From Sphaerosporella brunnea (taxonomy: Eukaryota; Ascomycota; Pezizomycetes; Pezizales; Pyronemataceae), in contig VXIS01000143.1 of the NCBI GenBank assembly GCA_008704415.1, positions 1 through 64,000 on the forward strand: DNA of 64,000 nt. Direction: 5' to 3'. The translations under genes were made by a program, and so were the position numbers. The notes below the pieces were generated by a model. That model ran no database searches. It was given only the letters and a program-made list of their open reading frames with translations, and was not told the origin of the DNA. This document shows positions 60,741-64,000 of the stretch, piece after piece (the stretch's first letter is position 1; the number at the start of each line of letters is the position of its first letter).

Positions 60741-61413
60741 TAGACTTTGGATTTTCTTGTTGTTACCGGGATTCTGCGGCAGGCAGGATCAACTGCACCA
60801 ATGCGCGGCTGACAGCCAGCTTACATAATGGAGCGCATACGTCGGTGTCTCTCATGCATCCCCATCGTTGGTGCCACGCCTCATGAGTATTCGCGGCAGC
60901 GATAAAGACTTCACGGATCCTGGCCAGCCCGTCGGCGCCGCACCTCGAACGCCGGCAGGTGCCGAAGGGGAAGTCCCCCGCGGCCTAAAAGTTCCAGACG
61001 ATCGGCCGCGTGCTCTCTGCCTAATCCTGCATGCAGACACCGTGCAAATAGAGGTGAGAGGTGAGAGGTGAGCTGAATCTTGGATGGCTGTATTTAACTT
61101 CTGCTTCTCCACTTCCCCCAACTTCCCCGCACTCGGTCACCCCCAGAGCAACCCCTGACACTTCACTCTATCTTACTCTATTTTCCCGAGTCTTCTCTCT
61201 CCATATCTACCCCAGCTCACTCACTCACTCACTCACTCACCCACCCACTCACTCACTCACTCAGAAACTCGACATGTCCTCGACACCCGTCACCACCGTG
61301 CCGGAATCCCCCGCTGCCGCCATCGGGCCGACTTACAAAGACACGAAACCGAAAGCAACGCAAGTCTGCCCCAACTCACCCAGCGCGCAAGCAACCATAC
61401 AACTAACAACGTC
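60741..61413. promoter_or_regulatory. Upstream region of FUR1, CACT repeat and overlapping uORF
   Basis: A CACT tetranucleotide tract covers about 61217-61262. An ATG at 61274 opens a 72-codon frame that runs past the FUR1 start and stops at 61490-61492 in another frame. Its product MSSTPVTTVPESPAAA could instead be an alternative first exon, but no splice join in frame was found. Confidence 0.4.
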
Positions 61414-62192
61414 ATGGCCTCTACCACCAACAGTGTCTCGACGCCGGTGCACCACGAGAATGTCCACATCCTTCCGCAGACGCCGCAGCTGATCGCGCTA
61501 TTAACGTTGGTGATCCCTGCACTGCGTGCAGATCCCCGCTGACATGTAGGCCTGCAGGATGATCCGGGACAAGAACACGGTGCGCGCCGACTTCATCTTC
61601 TACTCGAACCGCATAATCCGGCTTCTGGTAGAAGAAGGACTGAACCACCTGCCCGTGATCTCGCACCCGGTAACGACGCCCACGGGCCGCATCTACAGCG
61701 GCGTCAAATTCGAGGGCAAGATCTGCGGAGTTTCGATCATGCGGGCGGGAGAAGCGATGGAGCAGGGTCTCCGCGATTGCTGCCGCAGCGTACGGATCGG
61801 TAAAATCCTGATACAGCGCGACGAGGAGACGTGTAAGCCACGGCTATTCTACGACAAGCTGCCCGAGGACATTGCCGACAGATTCGTGTTGTTGCTGGAC
61901 CCGATGTTCGCCACTGGTGGTAGCGCAACCATGGCGGTGGAGGTGCTGATCTCGAGGGGTGTGCCGGAGGAGAGGATATTGTTCCTCAACCTCATCGCTA
62001 GCCCCGAGGGTATCAATGGCTTTGCGACGAAGTTCCCCAAGCTGAGAGTCATCACCGCGTTTGTGGACCAGGGCTTGAACGAGAAGAAGTATGTGCTTTC
62101 CCGAGGGAATCGAGCAGCAGCCGGCTGACGTGAAATCTAGCTACATCATCCCCGGGTTGGGCGACTTTGGAGACAGATATTATTGCATTTAA
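61414..62192 (+). CDS. FUR1: Uracil phosphoribosyltransferase
   Basis: Pyrimidine salvage enzyme: uracil + PRPP to UMP; it also governs 5-fluorouracil/5-fluorocytosine sensitivity. Exons 61414-61505, 61558-62088 and 62141-62192 join in frame to 224 aa, within the family's range. Motifs: IRDKNTVRADFIFYSNRIIR, GVSIMRAGEAMEQGLRDCC, IGKILIQRDEET, the PRPP loop LLLDPMFATGGSA, LNLIASPEGI and the uracil-binding C-terminus IIPGLGDFGDRYY. The start MASTTNSVSTPVHHENVH fits homologues better than the upstream ATG at 61274. The second intron splits the codon just before YIIPGLG. Intact. Confidence 0.93.
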
Positions 62193-62671
62193 GGCATAGA
62201 CCTTTCGGTGTTGAATCGGGGAAGTGCATTTTACCGGGTGACTTGTACGAGCCATGCCGCAAGTTGTCAGTTATCAGTTCTGCAATTGTGTACCGCCTGA
62301 AACTGGCATGTACTAGTAGATACCAAACACTATTAATACACACGTACATCTTAAACTTGGCTCATAGGGGCGAGTGATTTCGTGAGACTCAATCATCAGC
62401 ACTGAGGTTATACAGAGTTTGGGAGGTGTTTTGGCCCCGCCGTCCATAAAGTTGCCAATCATGGCTATGCTGCGCTCCCTAGCAGCACGGCCAATTAGTA
62501 TGGCTCCAAGTATGGGCCCAAGTAGCGATAACAGCCATCGCTCGTCATTCAAGAAAACAAGCTTTTATAGATCGGACAATTCTAAGCAGCAGAAAAAAAA
62601 AGCAACAGCGTATCAGTAGAAATAGAGTAGATTACAGCAGTCCCATCAGACTGCAACCCCGCATCCCTCAT
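62193..62671. other. Convergent 3' ends of FUR1 and ELF1
   Basis: No gene; about 480 bp between two convergent stop codons. Confidence 0.5.
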
Positions 62672-63393
62672 CTAAAAATCATCATCGTCATCGTCATCTT
62701 CATCCGTCGCCGCCTTCGTCGGTACATCGCTACCGTTACCGCCTGAGCGGTTTAACCGCATGTCTTCGTCATCGTCTTCGTATTCGTCTAGATCATCGTC
62801 CTCTTCAAGGTCGGACAATCCCTTGTCGCCATCGTCGGACGCGGCAAGCTCCTTGTGCGCCTGGCTGTTGTTTCCACGCACGAGTTCGCGTCGCGGATAG
62901 GTGACGCTTTGACTCGGCCTTGATGACGGCTTTGGATTCACGATCTCGTCGCAGGCGTCGATCCATTCGCTATAGACGTCGACAGCGTGGGAAAGATCTA
63001 AGTCCCGTCGGTTTCTCAATTCGCGCCGGGGGAGGGGAAGGGGTCTCCGGAAGCCGGAGAAGAGGAGAAAGTACAGTTTATAGAGCTCTGGAACTGCTGG
63101 CCGCAGATCTTGCAGGACAAGTGGCCGATGCCAGCTTTCTTGTCGAGTTTGCACGTCACCGCGTCTTCATGGTTGCAGAAAAGGCAGTTGAACGCCGTTT
63201 GTAATGGCTCGCGCTGTCCGGGGTTTGTTAGGCTTCTCCTGCGTCGGAGCGCTGTCCAGGGGGGGGGGGGGGGGGTGATACCTTTTTGGGGCCTTGTGGC
63301 TTGCGAGAGGACTTCTTACGTTTGCCCTGTCGCGCGCGTCCGTGTTAGTGACGTTTGATGAGCGCGGGTTTTGCAAGCGCGGGAGAATACCAT
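62672..63393 (-). CDS. ELF1: Transcription elongation factor Elf1 (ELOF1)
   Basis: Zinc-ribbon factor that travels with RNA polymerase II through nucleosomes. Exons (minus): 63393-63391 (only ATG), 63326-63282, 63213-63075, 62997-62672; 170 aa. The start MGKRKKSSRKPQGPKKREPL is the family hallmark. The four zinc-binding cysteines are in FNCLFCNHE and LSCKICGQQF, followed by YLSHAVDVYSEWIDACDEIV. The C-terminal 80 residues are an acidic Asp/Glu-rich tail, longer than in the 80-aa animal form and like other fungal versions. The first coding exon is a single codon followed at once by a GTATTC donor, with a CACTAACAC branch box. Confidence 0.93.
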
Positions 63394-64000
63394 TGGGGAG
63401 TTTGTTCTTGTGGATTGTTGTTGGAGGAGGAAAGGCGCGTCGGCAAGGGTGGGTTGTATGCGGTGGTGGGTGGGTTGGTTTGGTGGCGGTGGTGGTTTGG
63501 TGGTTTGGTGGTGGTTTAGTGGTTTAATGGTTTGGTGGTGGTTTAGTGGTGGTTTGGTGGTGGTGGTGGTGGTGGTGGTGGTTTGAGTGATGAAGGTCGT
63601 GGTTTGTCGCGTGTGGCGAGGGCTAGGATGGCGTCACTCGTTGCTGCAAGGCTTGGCACGTGACGTCTTCTTCATCTCGCACACGCCAGATTAGGTTCCC
63701 GGAAGGGGGTGTGGTATGTATGTTTCAGGCAGTTACGTTGTTGATGTCGCTCCTGAATGCCCGACAACTCCAGACCCCAACGACCGCTCCCTACAGATGC
63801 TCTGCAGCTGCATCCTCAATTTCTTGATGGCCATCCTGCACCACCACTCTTCAAGTTCCAAGGGCTGCTCACCATTGAGGTGCTCCCAGCGAGAGGCCTC
63901 TCCAGTAGCGCTATCCAAAACACGGCGGTTCATACATAGATGCACATAAGCTTGTTGGTGCGAGACGGGACTAAGAAACAGGATTAGTTAAGCGGATTCC
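63394..64000. other. ELF1 upstream region with GGTTTGGTGGT repeats; window end
   Basis: A G/T minisatellite (GGTGGTTTGGT units) covers about 63465-63585. Beyond it, a minus-strand frame at 63945-63733 reads NRRVLDSATGEASRWEHLNG and LELEEWWCRMAIKKLRMQLQ and could be the last exon of a gene that continues past the window, but it is short and unrecognised. Confidence 0.35.

Noticed and set aside
1..64000. CRISPR arrays, rRNA and tRNA genes, secondary-metabolite or defence clusters
   Set aside because: None was seen. A scan by eye for tRNA B-box-like motifs gave no hit with a matching fold, and the genes are ordinary eukaryotic housekeeping genes; a covariance-model search would be needed to exclude small RNAs.

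Overview
The window is nuclear DNA of a filamentous ascomycete (Pezizomycotina). The genes are split by short introns, mostly 45-80 nt with GT..AG ends and CTAAC-like branch sites. The recognisable products are typical fungal housekeeping proteins. The repeats are Fot1/pogo-type transposons, TA-flanked MITEs and a Tad-like LINE. A Pezizomycete (truffle-like) source is possible, but this is a guess.

Layout. 1-4 kb: remains of a pogo/Fot1 transposon, a foldback element and short repeats. 4.7-10.3 kb (+): HECT ubiquitin ligase UFD4/TRIP12. 11.2-12.9 kb (-): broken class I/II aminotransferase. 14.1-15.5 kb (-): FCP1-like (NIF) domain protein, divergent from a broken RRP36 copy (15.7-16.5 kb, +). 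17.2-18.9 kb (-): translation elongation factor eEF1B-gamma. 19.1-19.7 kb: foldback element with near-perfect arms. 20.1-23.3 kb: unrecognised genes, including one built over three 80-bp exon/intron repeats, and a MITE. 26.9-28.1 kb (+): unknown protein. 28.6-29.5 kb (-): calcineurin B. 30.0-32.0 kb: nested transposon cluster. 33.3-35.5 kb (+): EPL1 of NuA4. 37.2-38.5 kb (-): disordered unknown protein. 41.4-43.5 kb (-): BUR1/CDK9-like kinase. 45.7-46.5 kb (+): Rheb GTPase. 47.8-48.7 kb (+): PPPDE/DeSI-type protease. 49.8-50.4 kb: truncated LINE with its target duplication. 52.1-55.4 kb (-): WAPL cohesin release factor. 58.6-60.2 kb (-): decayed member of a fungal family of unknown function. 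61.4-62.2 kb (+): uracil phosphoribosyltransferase FUR1. 62.7-63.4 kb (-): transcription elongation factor ELF1.

The functional genes do not form a pathway cluster. Several serve chromatin and transcription (EPL1, BUR1, ELF1, WAPL) or signalling (calcineurin B, Rheb), but their adjacency looks incidental. Exon structures were rebuilt by hand; for the named intact genes every splice join keeps the reading frame and the total is a multiple of three. No new defence, toxin or biosynthetic system is visible. The most unusual content is in the gaps: a three-layer transposon nest whose empty sites can be read in the sequence, an 80-bp tandem repeat that carries its own intron signals, and several genes caught in decay.
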